Shown in pieces: positions 28,873 to 37,472 of a stretch of 64,000 nt of DNA. The stretch is from Mesoflavibacter sp. (GTDB taxonomy: Bacteria > Pseudomonadota > Alphaproteobacteria > UBA8366 > Aestuariispiraceae). The stretch is from positions 2,618,501 to 2,682,500 of the forward strand of contig CP051228.1 of assembly GCA_017792345.1 (NCBI GenBank). The letters are read 5' to 3'. The position numbers were made by a program, and so were the translations under genes. The notes under the pieces are model-generated. The model ran no database searches, was not told where the DNA came from, and saw only the letters and a list, made by a program, of their open reading frames with translations. Each line of letters starts with the position of its first letter. Position 1 is the first letter of the stretch.

Positions 28873-29961
28873 TTACCCTTCCAGCGCGGCGATACGATCG
28901 GCGCGTTCGATGGTCAGCGGCAAGTCGACACCGCGCAGGAACACCCAGCCCGGATCGAAGTCGTAGACATCGCGCGGCATCGGCGCGTCGGCATCCTGGG
29001 CCAGTTTCACATACAGTTCCAACTGGCTGTACTTGCCGACCCGATCAAACTGGGGAGAGGTCATCGGGAAACGCCCGATATTGATCTCGGTGACATAGGG
29101 CGTCCCATCGGCATCGCATTTGAGATCCGCCTGATACAGGCCGTGAGGCTTTGTCCCAAAGGCCGAGCAGACCGCCCGCACGGCTTCGACGGTTGCGTCC
29201 ACCGGTTCGCGCTCCGCCACGGTCTGGCTGGTCTTCGGGGTAGAACCCATCATCGAAAGGGATACGTCCTCGGTGTAGTACTCCAGGCGTTCATAGACCT
29301 TGCCGACGCATAGTTCGCCGTTCTGGAACAGGACGGAGACGCAGAAGTCGCGGCCGGACAGGAACGGCGCAACCACGAAATCCTGGGGCGTCATGCCGCG
29401 CAGTTCGCACCACAGATCCATCCATTTCTGACCCTGTTCGATGGTATGCAACCAGGTGGCACCCTGACTGCCCGCGCCTTGGCGGAGACGGATCCAGTAG
29501 CGGTCGCCTTCTGCGAGGTTCAGTCCGGCGACCGCGTCCGCCAAACCTTCACGGGATTCGACCGGCAGGTTCGGAACTGTCCGGCAGCCTTGATCCTTCA
29601 GGAGGCGGTGGAAGTCGTACTTGTCCTGGACGGCATCGACCTGCGCGGGCAGCGGCAGCAGGTGGTGGCATTTGATCCGGTCGAGATGCCGCGCGAAAAC
29701 CGCCGCTTCGAAATCGCTGTTCGCGATCAGCACGTCGATCTTGTGCTTTTCGATCAGTTCCTCGTGTTTCGCGAAATAGGCGGCTTCGTTCTTTGCCTTC
29801 GGAACGATGTAAAGATGCTCCAGATCCGACTTGGCGATTTCATAGGGGTTGAAATGCGTGCCGACGATCGTGTGTTCATCGGCCGACGGCAGCAGGCGCA
29901 GACTGTTCACCAGGTTCAAGCTGCCCGAACCGCCCATGGACGTAATCAGGATATTCGCCAT
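28873..29961 (-). CDS. ATP-grasp ligase-like protein
   Basis: A 362-residue ATP-grasp protein with a pre-ATP-grasp Rossmann domain (MANILITSMGGSGSLNLVNSL, resembling carbamoyl-phosphate synthase-like proteins) and a catalytic part with VDAVQDKYDFHRLLK, the glycine-rich RQGAGSQGATWL and YVTEINIGRF with metal-ligand Glu/Asn. Such enzymes activate a carboxylate as acyl phosphate and join it to an amine or thiol. It abuts the DUF4910 gene exactly and sits in the acyl-activation cassette, so amide formation on a sugar or amino-acid substituent is plausible. Confidence 0.82.
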   Translation of the reverse strand: MANILITSMGGSGSLNLVNSLRLLPSADEHTIVGTHFNPYEIAKSDLEHLYIVPKAKNEAAYFAKHEELIEKHKIDVLIANSDFEAAVFARHLDRIKCHHLLPLPAQVDAVQDKYDFHRLLKDQGCRTVPNLPVESREGLADAVAGLNLAEGDRYWIRLRQGAGSQGATWLHTIEQGQKWMDLWCELRGMTPQDFVVAPFLSGRDFCVSVLFQNGELCVGKVYERLEYYTEDVSLSMMGSTPKTSQTVAEREPVDATVEAVRAVCSAFGTKPHGLYQADLKCDADGTPYVTEINIGRFPMTSPQFDRVGKYSQLELYVKLAQDADAPMPRDVYDFDPGWVFLRGVDLPLTIERADRIAALEG

Positions 29962-31281
29962 TTATCGGTCTCCTCCTTCGACGCGGCTGAATAGGCCGCG
30001 TGATACACATTGTTCCGCTATGTCGTAAAGCAGTGGCAAGGGCATGCCGCTGCGTTCCGCGATGTCGATCAGGTCGCGCCGGCCGTCGCATTGATTGCAC
30101 AGCCACAGGGTCGCATGGGCGCGTTGCCTGTGATCCATGTTCGCCCGCTTGCCGCCTGTGGTTGGGTAGAGCCCGCGCTTACCCAGATTGGGTTCGCCGA
30201 AGGGCGCGTCATTGCGATAGCGATGGTTCTGATCCAGCGTCCGGCAGATTGCCTCCATCGCGTTCAGCGAGGCGTTCAGCGCCGAGAAATCGATCAAATC
30301 CTTGTTGTCCAAGGATGTATGGTATTCGTCGTATTGCCCGTACCGGCCGCGAATGTACGACCCAACCGGCAGATCGAAACCGGGGGAGCAGTACTGCCGC
30401 TCGTCGCTTCCGGTCGGATGAAAATCGCGAACTTCGAAAGGTTCGTCCAACTGCGCCAGGGCATGGCGTGCCGCGCGGTCCGCCAGGGTATCGGCCCGTT
30501 GCGACAACTGGTAGGTCGGGACGGTCGGCAGCCCGACGCAGGTTACGACATAACCGGCGGCGACCGACTTCTTCAGGTGATCGCCACGTTGGGAAAGATA
30601 GGTGATGGCACCGATGGTTTCCGGTGCGAAGACAAACCGGTAGGTGAAGTTGCGCTCCGGCCATTGCGCGATACGGCGCGCCAGAAAGGCGGAAACCAGC
30701 GGGCCGGAAAGCTCGTTATTCGCCATCGACGGGTGGCAGGTATAGGTGGAGATCAGCACCTCGCGGTCGGACTTCCCCGGAAGGACTGCTTCTGAGAATG
30801 TCAGAGACCCGTCAATGAAATCCGTGTCGATCACCACATCATAGTCGCCGTCCGGAAGCGCATCGCGCTGGTTCTGACTCAGACAGAACCCCCAGTTTTC
30901 GCGGTAGTAGCTGGTGACATAGGGAATGGCGTCCGGCATGCCCGGCAGGCTGTAAAGCCGCTCGTCCAGCTCCGCGCGGCTGAGCCTGCCGCGGAAAGGC
31001 GCGGCATAGTTCACGACATGGAGTGTGTTCTTTCGGGCATCCAGAACCCGGTTACCGTCCGGCCCGACCACATAGGCATCCCGGAATACCCATTCCTTTG
31101 GCACGGTCCAATCGAAAGCCTGTGTGCCGGACGGTACTTCGGTGCGGTCGAGGGGAATCAGCTCCGACAGGATATCGTGGGTTTCCCGCACGCCCTCTCC
31201 GGTGATCGAACGCATGATCGGCCAAAGCCGGTCGAAATAGGCTTCCAATTCTTGCCGTTCGTCCATTCGGTCAAACTCCAT
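29962..31281 (-). CDS. DUF4910 aminopeptidase-like protein
   Basis: A 439-residue DUF4910 protein. Signature blocks are TYTCHPSMANNELSGPLVSAFLARRI near residues 179-204 and GSDERQYCSPGFDLPVGSYIRG near 294-315, together giving a zinc-peptidase-like metal site of the M28 type. The last 70 residues look like a winged helix. The family is poorly characterised and is often found in surface-polysaccharide loci. It overlaps the formyltransferase by 11 bases and abuts the ATP-grasp gene. It may hydrolyse or transfer an aminoacyl group; this is inference from fold and context. Confidence 0.85.
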   Translation of the reverse strand: MEFDRMDERQELEAYFDRLWPIMRSITGEGVRETHDILSELIPLDRTEVPSGTQAFDWTVPKEWVFRDAYVVGPDGNRVLDARKNTLHVVNYAAPFRGRLSRAELDERLYSLPGMPDAIPYVTSYYRENWGFCLSQNQRDALPDGDYDVVIDTDFIDGSLTFSEAVLPGKSDREVLISTYTCHPSMANNELSGPLVSAFLARRIAQWPERNFTYRFVFAPETIGAITYLSQRGDHLKKSVAAGYVVTCVGLPTVPTYQLSQRADTLADRAARHALAQLDEPFEVRDFHPTGSDERQYCSPGFDLPVGSYIRGRYGQYDEYHTSLDNKDLIDFSALNASLNAMEAICRTLDQNHRYRNDAPFGEPNLGKRGLYPTTGGKRANMDHRQRAHATLWLCNQCDGRRDLIDIAERSGMPLPLLYDIAEQCVSRGLFSRVEGGDR

Positions 31282-32170
31282 CCCGTCCTGGCAGGATCGT
31301 TCCCGGATCGTACAATCCGGGAGCCGTACACGCCTTGCCGTCGCGTTTCAATTGCGTCAGGCGCACCGCACCCTCGCCACAAGCCACTGTCAGGCCATCG
31401 GATTCCGCGGACAGCACTTCACCCGGCTTTCCCGTGGCGTCAATGGGCTCGGCGCGCAGAACCAGGATCGAACCGTCGGCATGGGTCAGATGCGCCGTGT
31501 AGGTCGGTGAAGAAAGCGGCGCGTAGTTTCCGGCCCGAATGAAGTCGACGACTTGGCGCGGGCTCCAGCGCCAGTCGATCCGCCCGTCCAGCGCGTCCTT
31601 GTGCCGATACAGATGCCGCAGTGTCAGGTCCTGTTTCCGCCGGGGCAGCGGATTGCCGGCGGCGAGAGTTTCGACGACCTGCAGCATCAAATCCGTTCCG
31701 AGCCGGAAAGACCGATCGAACAGCGACAGGCCGGTTTCTGTCGGCCCAATATCGTACCAGGTCTCAGCGACGACATCCCCGGTGTCGACCCCGGGTTCCA
31801 GATAATGGATTGTCGATGCGAACCGGCTCTCACCGTTTCGAATCCCCCACTGAGTCACATGCCGTCCGGCATAAGCGGGCAAGGGGCCGTTATGCAGATT
31901 GAGAGCCTGGCCCTTGTAGGCATCGAGTACCTCTGCCGGGACCAGTCGCGCGCAATTGACGGTCAGAAGCCAGTCGTAAGTCGTCTTCAGGGCGGTGCCG
32001 TCGCTTAACCCGGTATCGGGATGCAGGACGGCGCCGGACTTGCCGGCCAGACTTACGACGCGCGGCTGATCGTACTGGGCAGTGAACCACGCGGCGAGGT
32101 GACCGGCCTCGCTCAACGCCGCCGCGACCCGTTGAGCCGGGCGGTCTTCACCGGCAAGTGCGATCCGCAT
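31271..32170 (-). CDS. Formyltransferase (Fmt-like)
   Basis: A 299-residue N10-formyltetrahydrofolate-dependent transferase. The catalytic triad is visible as N91 and H93 in NLHNGPLP and D129 in GVDTGD. The C-terminal part, GRIDWRWSPRQVVDFIRAGNYAPL, matches the second domain of sugar and peptide N-formyltransferases rather than initiator-tRNA enzymes. With carrier-protein and adenylation genes next door, the formyl acceptor is probably an amino sugar or a carrier-bound aminoacyl group. Confidence 0.88.
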   Translation of the reverse strand: MRIALAGEDRPAQRVAAALSEAGHLAAWFTAQYDQPRVVSLAGKSGAVLHPDTGLSDGTALKTTYDWLLTVNCARLVPAEVLDAYKGQALNLHNGPLPAYAGRHVTQWGIRNGESRFASTIHYLEPGVDTGDVVAETWYDIGPTETGLSLFDRSFRLGTDLMLQVVETLAAGNPLPRRKQDLTLRHLYRHKDALDGRIDWRWSPRQVVDFIRAGNYAPLSSPTYTAHLTHADGSILVLRAEPIDATGKPGEVLSAESDGLTVACGEGAVRLTQLKRDGKACTAPGLYDPGTILPGRDGV

Positions 32171-32180
32171 CGTGACGTTC

Positions 32181-32435
32181 TCAGGCCGCCTTCAAACGCT
32201 CGACTTCGATGCAGAGGCCGTCAACGGAGACCATCCGCTCTTCGTCCAGATCGGAAATGTCGATGGGAATTCCGATCGCGTCTTCCAGGGATCCGATGAA
32301 ATCGAGATAACCAAACGAATCCAAAACCCCGCTCTCAAGCAGGTTCGCCTTTCCGTCGACATCGACCGGGGTGCTGCCCATGCCGCGCAATGTGTCGTCC
32401 AAAACTTTTCGAATCGTGATTTCGATATCGTTCAT
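32181..32435 (-). CDS. Free-standing acyl/peptidyl carrier protein
   Basis: An 84-residue acidic carrier protein. The 4'-phosphopantetheine attachment serine is S40 in ESGVLDSFGYLDFI, which fits the (L/V)DS signature; the helical pattern and length are typical. It lies 48 bases downstream of the adenylation enzyme and 10 bases before the formyltransferase. It is not part of a fatty-acid cluster, so it should be loaded by the neighbouring adenylation enzyme. A phosphopantetheinyl transferase gene is not in the window. Confidence 0.9.
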   Translation of the reverse strand: MNDIEITIRKVLDDTLRGMGSTPVDVDGKANLLESGVLDSFGYLDFIGSLEDAIGIPIDISDLDEERMVSVDGLCIEVERLKAA

Positions 32436-32483
32436 GCTCTGATTTTCCCGGTGTAGGCGTGAGTGTACGGAAAGCCCGCCCGT

Positions 32484-33938
32484 TTACTCCGACTGCATCC
32501 GGGACAACAAGGCCCCGGCGTCGATTTTGTCGTTCGCATTGCGCGGCAGTCGGTCAAGGACGCGGATATCCTGGGGTATCGCATAGGCGGGAAGGGTGCC
32601 GGTCATGCCGTTCCGCAAGGCTTCGACATTTCCGTCGGCGCTTTCCACGAAACCGACCAGCCGGCCGTCATGAAAGACGACACAGGCCGCGATGGCCCCG
32701 GCGTCGCGCAGGGCGGCCTCGACGGCACTCAGTTCCAATCGATAGCCGTTGATCTTGATCTGTCGGTCTATCCGAGAGGTGAAGTAGATATCCGGGCCGC
32801 GCCGCGCGACCCAATCCCCCGTCCGGTAGGCGGCCAGGGTTTGCCCGGCAATTTGCCTGGACACGAAACGGTCGGCTGTCAGGGCGGAATCCTGCCAGTA
32901 TCCCCGCGCCACCTGCGGCCCAGCGATAACAATTTCGCCCTCGTCGCTGTCCGGCCCGTCTTCCAGAAGGATATGCATGCCCGGGATCGGGTCGCCGATG
33001 GCCACATTCTCTCGGCAATGGTCCCGATAGGTATCGGCATCCAGGCGCAGCAGGGTCATCGACACCGTCGCTTCGGTCGGGCCGTAGGTGTTGTAGACCG
33101 TCAGATCCGGGCGCGCTGCGAAGATCGCATCCAGATGCTCCCGCAACAGCGGTTCCCCGCAGAAGGTCATCAGGCGCAGGCTGGACAATGTCTCGCCCGT
33201 CATCTTGCCGCCGCGCCGCATCAGGTCGACGACGCTGGGGACGGAATTCCAGATGGTGAGACCCAGCTTCCGAATTGCGCTTGCTGGCACTAGCCGGTCC
33301 CGCCGATCGTTCAGCGGAACGAGTGTCGCACCGGAACACAGCGCGCCATAGACATCCAGAACGCTGAGGTCGAAACCGAGATTGGGATGCTGGGACCATC
33401 GGTCTTGCGGCCCTGCCGCGATCTCCGACCGCGCCCAATCGGTGTAATGCGTCAGTGCTCCGCGCCCGACCATCACCCCTTTCGGCTCGCCGGTCGATCC
33501 GGAGGTGAACATGACATAGGCTAGGTCATGCGCTGCGGCCGGCTCAGCGAGCCTCTCTTGCGGAAGACCTTCGGACGGATCGATGACCGGCACGCCGGGG
33601 GGATCGATATCCGAGGCGGCGCCGACAATCACAGCAGGCGCGAACCGATGCAATTGCCGCCGCTGCAAGTCGGCGGGGTGATCCAGGTTCACCGGGGAGT
33701 AATAGCCGCCCGCATGCAGCGCCGCGAACATCGCGGCATAGGCCTCGGCATTGCGCGGCAGTCGAACCAGAACCCGGCGTTCCCGATCCGCCGGGACGGC
33801 GGCTGCAATGGCAGCGGCCAAACGGCGGACGAGATCGGCCAGTTCGGCATAGCTCGTGACTCGGGCCCCATCCTCGACGGCAGGGTGATCGGGATGCCGG
33901 TTTGCCGCTTCGAACAGCAGGTCTACAGGATCTTTCAC
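32484..33938 (-). CDS. DltA/NRPS-like amino-acid adenylation enzyme
   Basis: A stand-alone ANL-superfamily enzyme of 484 residues that should activate an acid as its adenylate and load it on a carrier protein. Core motifs: FTSGSTGEPKGV (A3) at 144-155, FDLSVLD (A4) at 189-195, whose Asp fits alpha-amino recognition as in DltA and NRPS A domains, YGPTE (A5) at 285-289, YRTGD and RQIKINGYRLEL (A7/A8), and NANDKID (A10) with the catalytic lysine near the end. The start is a GTG at 33938 overlapping the AAC(3)-like stop (GTGA); the longer open frame upstream is inside that gene. Confidence 0.9.
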   Translation of the reverse strand: MKDPVDLLFEAANRHPDHPAVEDGARVTSYAELADLVRRLAAAIAAAVPADRERRVLVRLPRNAEAYAAMFAALHAGGYYSPVNLDHPADLQRRQLHRFAPAVIVGAASDIDPPGVPVIDPSEGLPQERLAEPAAAHDLAYVMFTSGSTGEPKGVMVGRGALTHYTDWARSEIAAGPQDRWSQHPNLGFDLSVLDVYGALCSGATLVPLNDRRDRLVPASAIRKLGLTIWNSVPSVVDLMRRGGKMTGETLSSLRLMTFCGEPLLREHLDAIFAARPDLTVYNTYGPTEATVSMTLLRLDADTYRDHCRENVAIGDPIPGMHILLEDGPDSDEGEIVIAGPQVARGYWQDSALTADRFVSRQIAGQTLAAYRTGDWVARRGPDIYFTSRIDRQIKINGYRLELSAVEAALRDAGAIAACVVFHDGRLVGFVESADGNVEALRNGMTGTLPAYAIPQDIRVLDRLPRNANDKIDAGALLSRMQSE

Positions 33939-34711
33939 GGCGTCGCTTCCTGTCGGGTCAACGCATAGGGGTCTTGGTGCAACAAGCTGCGCACGGTCTC
34001 GTCGACCGCCGCCAATGGGGCGCGAAGGCTGTCGCGGGACGCATCGATCGGGGCCGGGACACAATCCGGATGGACTTTCAGGGCGGCTTCCGCGCGGCTC
34101 AGATCGTTTTTCACGCGGCTGTCCCTGGCACGACCATAGTACCGGCAGTGGACGTCAGTGACGGTTCCGGACCGAAGAATGCGCCGCGGCACGTCGATCC
34201 AACTCCGGTAAGGCACGCCGACCATGGCTTCGACATGGTGCATATAGGTGGCGCCTTCCTGCGCCGTGCATCCCAGCAGGAGAAGATGAAAACCCTCCCC
34301 CAGCATCCAATCGAAGGATGCACCGGGGCCGAGGGAAAGCAGGGGATTGCAGTCCAACAAGCCCGGCGCCTTCGGTCCGATGGCGCAATGACCATGCATC
34401 GGACAGTCCGTCCGGACCGCATCGGGACGCTGTCTGGCATATTCCGACAGGGCGCCCATGCCGTGCGACGGAGTGGTCGCCGCATCGTAGAGAGCCTCTG
34501 AAGTGAGCGGCAGGGTGTAGGTCGGAAAAATCAGGGTCCCGCCGGGGCCGACAGCATCCCGAAGGGCCTGATAAACCGTTTCAACCCCGCCCGGGATGCG
34601 GCCGAAGCTGAGCAGCCTGGAATGGACCGCCAGATCCATGCCGGGCCGCAGACCGAGCGCGTCGAGATTGGCCTTCAACGCGGCCAGATTTTGGTCCGGT
34701 GAGGGTCTCAC
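33935..34711 (-). CDS. AAC(3)-family N-acyltransferase
   Basis: A 258-residue Antibiotic_NAT-family protein. The opening LGLRPGMDLAVHSRLLSFGRIPGGVETVYQAL and GTLIFPTYT match aminoglycoside 3-N-acetyltransferases. The usual HPxxS catalytic-site pattern is changed: the stretch after R100 reads CPMHGHCAIG, placing Cys103 where the family has His, with His106 and His108 nearby. Located between the adenylation enzyme and the class III aminotransferase, it may N-acylate the newly formed sugar amine, possibly from a carrier-bound donor. Drug resistance is unlikely in this context. The start is GTG overlapping the aminotransferase stop. Confidence 0.83.
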   Translation of the reverse strand: MRPSPDQNLAALKANLDALGLRPGMDLAVHSRLLSFGRIPGGVETVYQALRDAVGPGGTLIFPTYTLPLTSEALYDAATTPSHGMGALSEYARQRPDAVRTDCPMHGHCAIGPKAPGLLDCNPLLSLGPGASFDWMLGEGFHLLLLGCTAQEGATYMHHVEAMVGVPYRSWIDVPRRILRSGTVTDVHCRYYGRARDSRVKNDLSRAEAALKVHPDCVPAPIDASRDSLRAPLAAVDETVRSLLHQDPYALTRQEATP

Positions 34712-36018
34712 GGTTTGCGGAATACCGGCTGAACCCGTTCGCCGCGCAGCTTGCCGTCGAGGTCGCCCGACGCAAGTCCGTCGGCAATCGTGGCGAAGGC
34801 GACGTCATAGGCCTCCAGCGTCCGTTCGACGTCCTGCATCGTGTGGGCGAAAGACGGCGCATGCCAGCCGGCCGCCAGAACGCCCCCGGCGATCCCTTCC
34901 TGCTGAAACACGCTTTTCATCAGCATGCCGTCCGCGCCGTCTCCCTTGAACCACATGACATGCCGCGCGGCGTATCCGTCCAGGCCGATATTGCCGCTCA
35001 ATCCATGCGCCGCGATTTGCCGGGACATGCCGTCCATCAGCGCCTGGCCAATGGTGGAGACATGCTCCAGGACAGGTTCCGTCTCAAGCAGCGACAGGAC
35101 GGTCTGCGCCGCCGTGATGCCCAGCAGGTCGCCGCCGAAGGTGAAGGAAAAGAACACGTCGTTGAAGACATCCATGATGTCGGCCCGGCCCAGCACGACC
35201 GAAATCGGGACACCGTTGCCCAGCGCCTTGCCGAAACAGGCGAGGTCCGGCTGAACCCCGAAGGCGCCGTAGGCGCCCTGCAGATGAATGCGGAACCCCG
35301 TCCAGCATTCGTCGAAGATCAGGACGACGCCGTGCTTGTCGGCCAGGGCGCGAACCCCTTCCAGGTACCCCGGCTTGGGGGGGATGATGCCCATCGGTTC
35401 CATGATGATGGCCGCGACCTGGCCCGAATGCTGTTCCAGCAAATTGGAAAGCGCGTCGAGGTCGTTGTATGCGAAGGGCGTTGTCAAATCGCGGACCGCT
35501 TGCGGTACCCCGGCATGGCGCAGCGTCGTCCCGATGAACCAGTCCTGCCAGCCATGGTAGCCGCAGCACAGAATGCGGTCCCGCCCGGTAAAGGCCCGCG
35601 CCGCGCGAACCGCGCCGGCCGTCGCGTCGGAGCCGTTCTTGCCGAAGCGAACACGTTCGGCATAGGGGAACCAATCGATCAAACGTTCGGCCAGGGCCAG
35701 TTCCACCGTGGTAGGCAGGGAAAAGGCGATCCCGTCCTTCAATCGCTTGGTCACCGCCTCCGTCACGGCGGGGTGATTATGGCCCAGCAACAGCGGGCCG
35801 AGCGCCATCGGCCAATCGATAAAGGCATTTCCGTCGGCATCCCAGATCGTTCCGCCGTCCGCCCTTTCGGCGAAGACAGGCGAGACGCCGCGCGGAAACT
35901 GGGTCCAGCCTTTGGAAAAAGTCTGGGTCTGCGAGGGAATGGCGCCTTCCGCCTTTTTCAGGAGCGCGAGGGAAGCATTCAGCGGCGGCGTGCGCCGATT
36001 GTCACCGAGTTTCGTCAT
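34708..36018 (-). CDS. Class III aminotransferase (GSA-aminotransferase-like)
   Basis: A PLP enzyme of 436 residues. GSDATAGAVRAARAFTG, YHGWQDW, the FDE of the PLP-ring contact near 235-237, and the Schiff-base lysine K264 in CFGKALGNGVP are clear. The fold class is that of glutamate-1-semialdehyde aminomutase, but such enzymes also occur with SpsE/SpsF-type genes. Here it is the only aminotransferase in the PseB operon, which lacks a PseC-like enzyme, so amination of a keto-sugar intermediate is the best guess. It overlaps both neighbours by 4 bases. Confidence 0.88.
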   Translation of the reverse strand: MTKLGDNRRTPPLNASLALLKKAEGAIPSQTQTFSKGWTQFPRGVSPVFAERADGGTIWDADGNAFIDWPMALGPLLLGHNHPAVTEAVTKRLKDGIAFSLPTTVELALAERLIDWFPYAERVRFGKNGSDATAGAVRAARAFTGRDRILCCGYHGWQDWFIGTTLRHAGVPQAVRDLTTPFAYNDLDALSNLLEQHSGQVAAIIMEPMGIIPPKPGYLEGVRALADKHGVVLIFDECWTGFRIHLQGAYGAFGVQPDLACFGKALGNGVPISVVLGRADIMDVFNDVFFSFTFGGDLLGITAAQTVLSLLETEPVLEHVSTIGQALMDGMSRQIAAHGLSGNIGLDGYAARHVMWFKGDGADGMLMKSVFQQEGIAGGVLAAGWHAPSFAHTMQDVERTLEAYDVAFATIADGLASGDLDGKLRGERVQPVFRKP

Positions 36019-36800
36019 TTTGAGGGTTCGATCCCGTCCTTCGCGAGCGACTTGAAATAGCCTTCGTCTCGCAGGGTTGACTGGTTTGCCAAAAGATCCG
36101 CCGGTTGCGACTGAAAGGCCGACAGGACCTGCTGCCAACCGGCCGTGGCTGCACCGTCCTTGCCGAGGGTTTCCGCGATACCCCGGGCGAGCCGATAATC
36201 CAATCCATCGTCGACCGTCCAACGCAGTGCCGACAGGTCCGCGGGGGCCGCTAGATTGGCGCTGGAGAGGCGGCTGCCGCCCTCGAACGCGCAGTTCTTC
36301 CACATCCAGGGCACGACATGCTCTCGTTCGGACGATAGCGTGGCTTCCTCATCGGCCGCCATCAGCGTCTCCTTGGTGAAGACGGAGGCATCCAGACCAT
36401 CCGGCCAGGTCTCGGGCTTCACATTGGTCGCGTAGTCGAGTTTCTCACGGCTTCGCAGCGACAACAGCGCGTCCAATACGGCGGGGTCGATGAATGGGCA
36501 ATCGCCGGTCGCGCGTAGGACGATGTCGGCCTGGGTCGCCTCGCAGGCAAGACGGTAGCGCGACAGGACATCCTCCTCCGATCCCCGAACGACCTGATAG
36601 CCGGCATCCGCAACGACGGCGGCGAGCGCGTCATTGGCGGGGCCGTCGCCCGTTGCCAGAGCGACCTGGTCGATACCGGCGGCCCGGCCGATCCGTTCCA
36701 GGATCAGACAGATCATCGGCCGTCCGGCCAATTCGAAGAGAACCTTGCCCGGCAACCGCGTGGAGCCGATCCGGGCCTGGACGATCGCGACCGTCTTCAT
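36015..36800 (-). CDS. SpsF-like cytidylyltransferase
   Basis: A 261-residue nucleotidyltransferase. AIVQARIGSTRLPGKVL is the CTP-binding opening shared with SpsF, KdsB and NeuA proteins; RATGDCPFIDP carries the metal Asp. It probably activates the product of the NeuB-type synthase encoded two genes upstream as a CMP-sugar. It is clearly different from the second cytidylyltransferase at 45.4 kb. Starts and stops overlap by 4 bases on both sides. Confidence 0.88.
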   Translation of the reverse strand: MKTVAIVQARIGSTRLPGKVLFELAGRPMICLILERIGRAAGIDQVALATGDGPANDALAAVVADAGYQVVRGSEEDVLSRYRLACEATQADIVLRATGDCPFIDPAVLDALLSLRSREKLDYATNVKPETWPDGLDASVFTKETLMAADEEATLSSEREHVVPWMWKNCAFEGGSRLSSANLAAPADLSALRWTVDDGLDYRLARGIAETLGKDGAATAGWQQVLSAFQSQPADLLANQSTLRDEGYFKSLAKDGIEPSK

Positions 36801-37471
36801 GCTGATTTCCGTCCGAACAGATCGAATTTCACGGCGTCGCAAAGGGCGGTCAGCAGCCGCCGGTTCGCGCGGAATCCCTGACCGAACCGGGACGAGCCGG
36901 ATTGCCGGGGTAAGACGGTAACCGGGACCGTATCGAAGGCTTCGCCCCGCCGCAGGGCGGCCAGCGCCAGTTCCGTGCCGACGGACCGGCCTGTCCCGAA
37001 ACGTCCGACGTCGCGATACAAGGACACGTCATATCCTTTCAGCCCGCACAGGATGTCGCCGACACCGAAACGGAGCCGCGTGTAGACGTTGAACAGCCAT
37101 TCCCCGAAACGGGCGGCCTCCGGCCGTTGGCCGAGCACGAGACGGACATTCCCCGACGCCATGGCCGCGATCACCGCCTTGAGCCCGGCGAGTTCGAACT
37201 GGCCGTCAGCGTCATAGGTCACGACGCGGCGCAGGCCGAGCCGGCCTGCCGCTTCAAACCCCGCCTCCAGCGCGCCCTCATAGCCGCGATTGGGCGACAG
37301 GCGGATGACTGTGGCCCCGGCGCCTTCCGCCAGTTCGGCAGTCCCGTCCGTCGACCCGTCATCCACCACAAGCGGCAATCCGCATTGGGAGACGTTGCGC
37401 ACGACCTCCGCAATCGTTTCCGCTTCGTTGAAGGCAGGCATCAGAATGGCGGTGTCGCCGGGCCCGGTCAT
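36797..37471 (-). CDS. Family 2 glycosyltransferase
   Basis: A 224-residue GT-A enzyme. ILMPAFNEAETIAEVV, VVDDGSTDGT and TYDADGQF give the nucleotide-sugar binding site and the DxD-like metal site. It has no membrane segments, and its short length resembles DPM1-like enzymes. It is coupled to the SpsF-like gene and separated by one base from the synthase gene. It probably transfers one residue of the glycan made by this operon. Confidence 0.85.
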   Translation of the reverse strand: MTGPGDTAILMPAFNEAETIAEVVRNVSQCGLPLVVDDGSTDGTAELAEGAGATVIRLSPNRGYEGALEAGFEAAGRLGLRRVVTYDADGQFELAGLKAVIAAMASGNVRLVLGQRPEAARFGEWLFNVYTRLRFGVGDILCGLKGYDVSLYRDVGRFGTGRSVGTELALAALRRGEAFDTVPVTVLPRQSGSSRFGQGFRANRRLLTALCDAVKFDLFGRKSA

Positions 37472-37472
37472 G

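Noticed and set aside
33935-34711. Aminoglycoside resistance gene
   Set aside because: The AAC(3) fold is present but its catalytic motif is changed and it lies within a sugar operon, so resistance is unlikely.
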